From: PALSA-1355 sp035496575
GTDB taxonomy: Bacteria > Planctomycetota > Planctomycetia > Pirellulales > PALSA-1355
DNA length: 6,911 bases
Reading direction: 5' to 3'
Assembly (NCBI GenBank): GCA_035496575.1
Contig: DATJEN010000102.1
Location: 1 to 6,911 of the forward strand
The position numbers and the translations under genes were made by a program. How positions within the stretch are numbered: the first letter of the stretch is position 1; each line of letters opens with the position of its first letter. Shown piece after piece: positions 6,267-6,911 of the stretch. The notes beneath the pieces were generated by a model. It ran no database searches. It had not been told where the DNA came from and worked only from the letters and a program-made list of their open reading frames with translations.

Positions 6267-6911
6267 TCAAGGATTTTCAGTTTGTGCGCTCGTCCGCTCG
6301 CGCGTGTCGGTTTTGGCTGTCGGTTGCGAGCTCGCTTCGCGCTGGATCTCTTCGATGGGAGCTCGTTGGGCCGCCATCGCGTCTTCGACGCGCCGCGCCG
6401 TGTCCACGTCGAGCGACCACATCCCCCACAAGGCGCTCAGCCCGGTGATGGCCAACAAGACGCCGATGGCGAGGCTGATCCAGTTTGCGCGGCGCTGGGC
6501 AGCCGCCGTGGTCCACAGTCCCCAGGTAATGCCCTGGGTCCACAGCCCATTGGCAAAGTGGTACACGCAGGCCAACAAACCAATTGTATACACGCCCTTG
6601 AGCCAGGCAGGCTGCAGCGCCACGGCGGCCGAGCTGGCCGCGTGCTCGGCGTCGAACGAGCCGCCCCCCATCTCATGAAAGGGCCCCCCAATCACGTGGT
6701 GCAGTTGGGCCACGTGAAACAGGATGAAAAAGAAGGCGATGATGCCGGTCGCGCGTTGCAACACGTAACGAATGTTGTTGGCATAAGGATAGGAATTTGT
6801 GTTCGGCATGGCGCCGGCGATGATCATCCAGCCCACTACCGCGTGGAACAATATGGGGATGAAGATGAACGTCCATTCCACGAACGGCAGCACCACCCCC
6901 AGCGCGTGGAT
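6267..6911 (-). CDS. sdhC: Succinate dehydrogenase cytochrome b558 subunit, 5' end missing
   Basis: This is the membrane anchor that binds two b-type haems and reduces quinone. The frame stays open to the window edge, giving 214 visible codons, and the text before the internal GTG at 6896 (IHALG) still fits the family. The true start is therefore outside the window, with about 45-50 residues and the first transmembrane helix missing by comparison with Bacillus SdhC (about 202 residues). Four membrane segments are visible (residues about 8-33, 46-72, 104-125 and 144-167, numbered from the edge). Three of the four expected haem ligands are visible: H23 (LFHAVVG), H66 (LFHVAQL) and H118 (VYHFANGLW). 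The fourth would be in the missing part. QRATGI and NGLWTQGITWG are family signatures. After the last helix comes a hydrophilic tail of about 45 residues absent from Bacillus SdhC. It is the promoter-proximal gene of sdhCAB, so the operon promoter is also outside the window. Confidence 0.93.
   Translation of the reverse strand: MHALGVVLPFVEWTFIFIPILFHAVVGWMIIAGAMPNTNSYPYANNIRYVLQRATGIIAFFFILFHVAQLHHVIGGPFHEMGGGSFDAEHAASSAAVALQPAWLKGVYTIGLLACVYHFANGLWTQGITWGLWTTAAAQRRANWISLAIGVLLAITGLSALWGMWSLDVDTARRVEDAMAAQRAPIEEIQREASSQPTAKTDTRERTSAQTENP

Noticed and set aside
1..6911. A mobile element, CRISPR array, defence system or structural RNA gene
   Set aside because: I found no transposase, integrase, terminal repeats, spaced repeats or cloverleaf. 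Apart from the divergent region at 2095-2406, the window is almost entirely filled by conserved housekeeping genes.

Overview
The window (6911 bp, GC-rich) looks like ordinary chromosome of a free-living bacterium, most likely a planctomycete and possibly of the Pirellula group. Three things suggest this: an elongation factor G of the mitochondrial/'spd' type (a class known from spirochaetes, planctomycetes and deltaproteobacteria), a CPBP/CAAX-type membrane protease resembling the exosortase-associated subfamily, and a Bacillus-like three-subunit succinate dehydrogenase in the order sdhC-sdhA-sdhB. The assignment rests on recalled family features and not on a database search.

Layout from left to right. 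Positions 4-2094 (minus strand) hold a complete elongation factor G that stands alone, with no rpsL, rpsG or tuf beside it. Positions 2095-2406 are a divergent intergenic region of about 310 bp, with candidate promoters for both flanking genes and a hairpin plus T-run in the fusA leader. Positions 2407-3228 (plus strand) hold the CPBP-family protease. A 75-bp convergent gap follows, containing part of a 15-bp tandem repeat that has triplicated the sdhB stop codon in frame. Positions 3304-6911 (minus strand) carry the succinate dehydrogenase operon in transcription order sdhC (5' end beyond the right edge), sdhA, sdhB, with gaps of 66 and 23 bp.

How the genes work together. SdhA (FAD, succinate oxidation), SdhB (three iron-sulfur clusters) and SdhC (di-haem membrane anchor) form one membrane-bound complex passing electrons from succinate to quinone, probably menaquinone given the Bacillus-like subunit types. 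The protease and EF-G have no visible functional link to it or to each other. I see no mobile element, CRISPR array, tRNA, rRNA or new multi-gene system. The points most worth a second look are the mitochondrial-like EF-G signature, the triplicated sdhB stop, the insert in SdhB between its cluster motifs, the extra SdhC tail, and the altered second motif of the CPBP protease.
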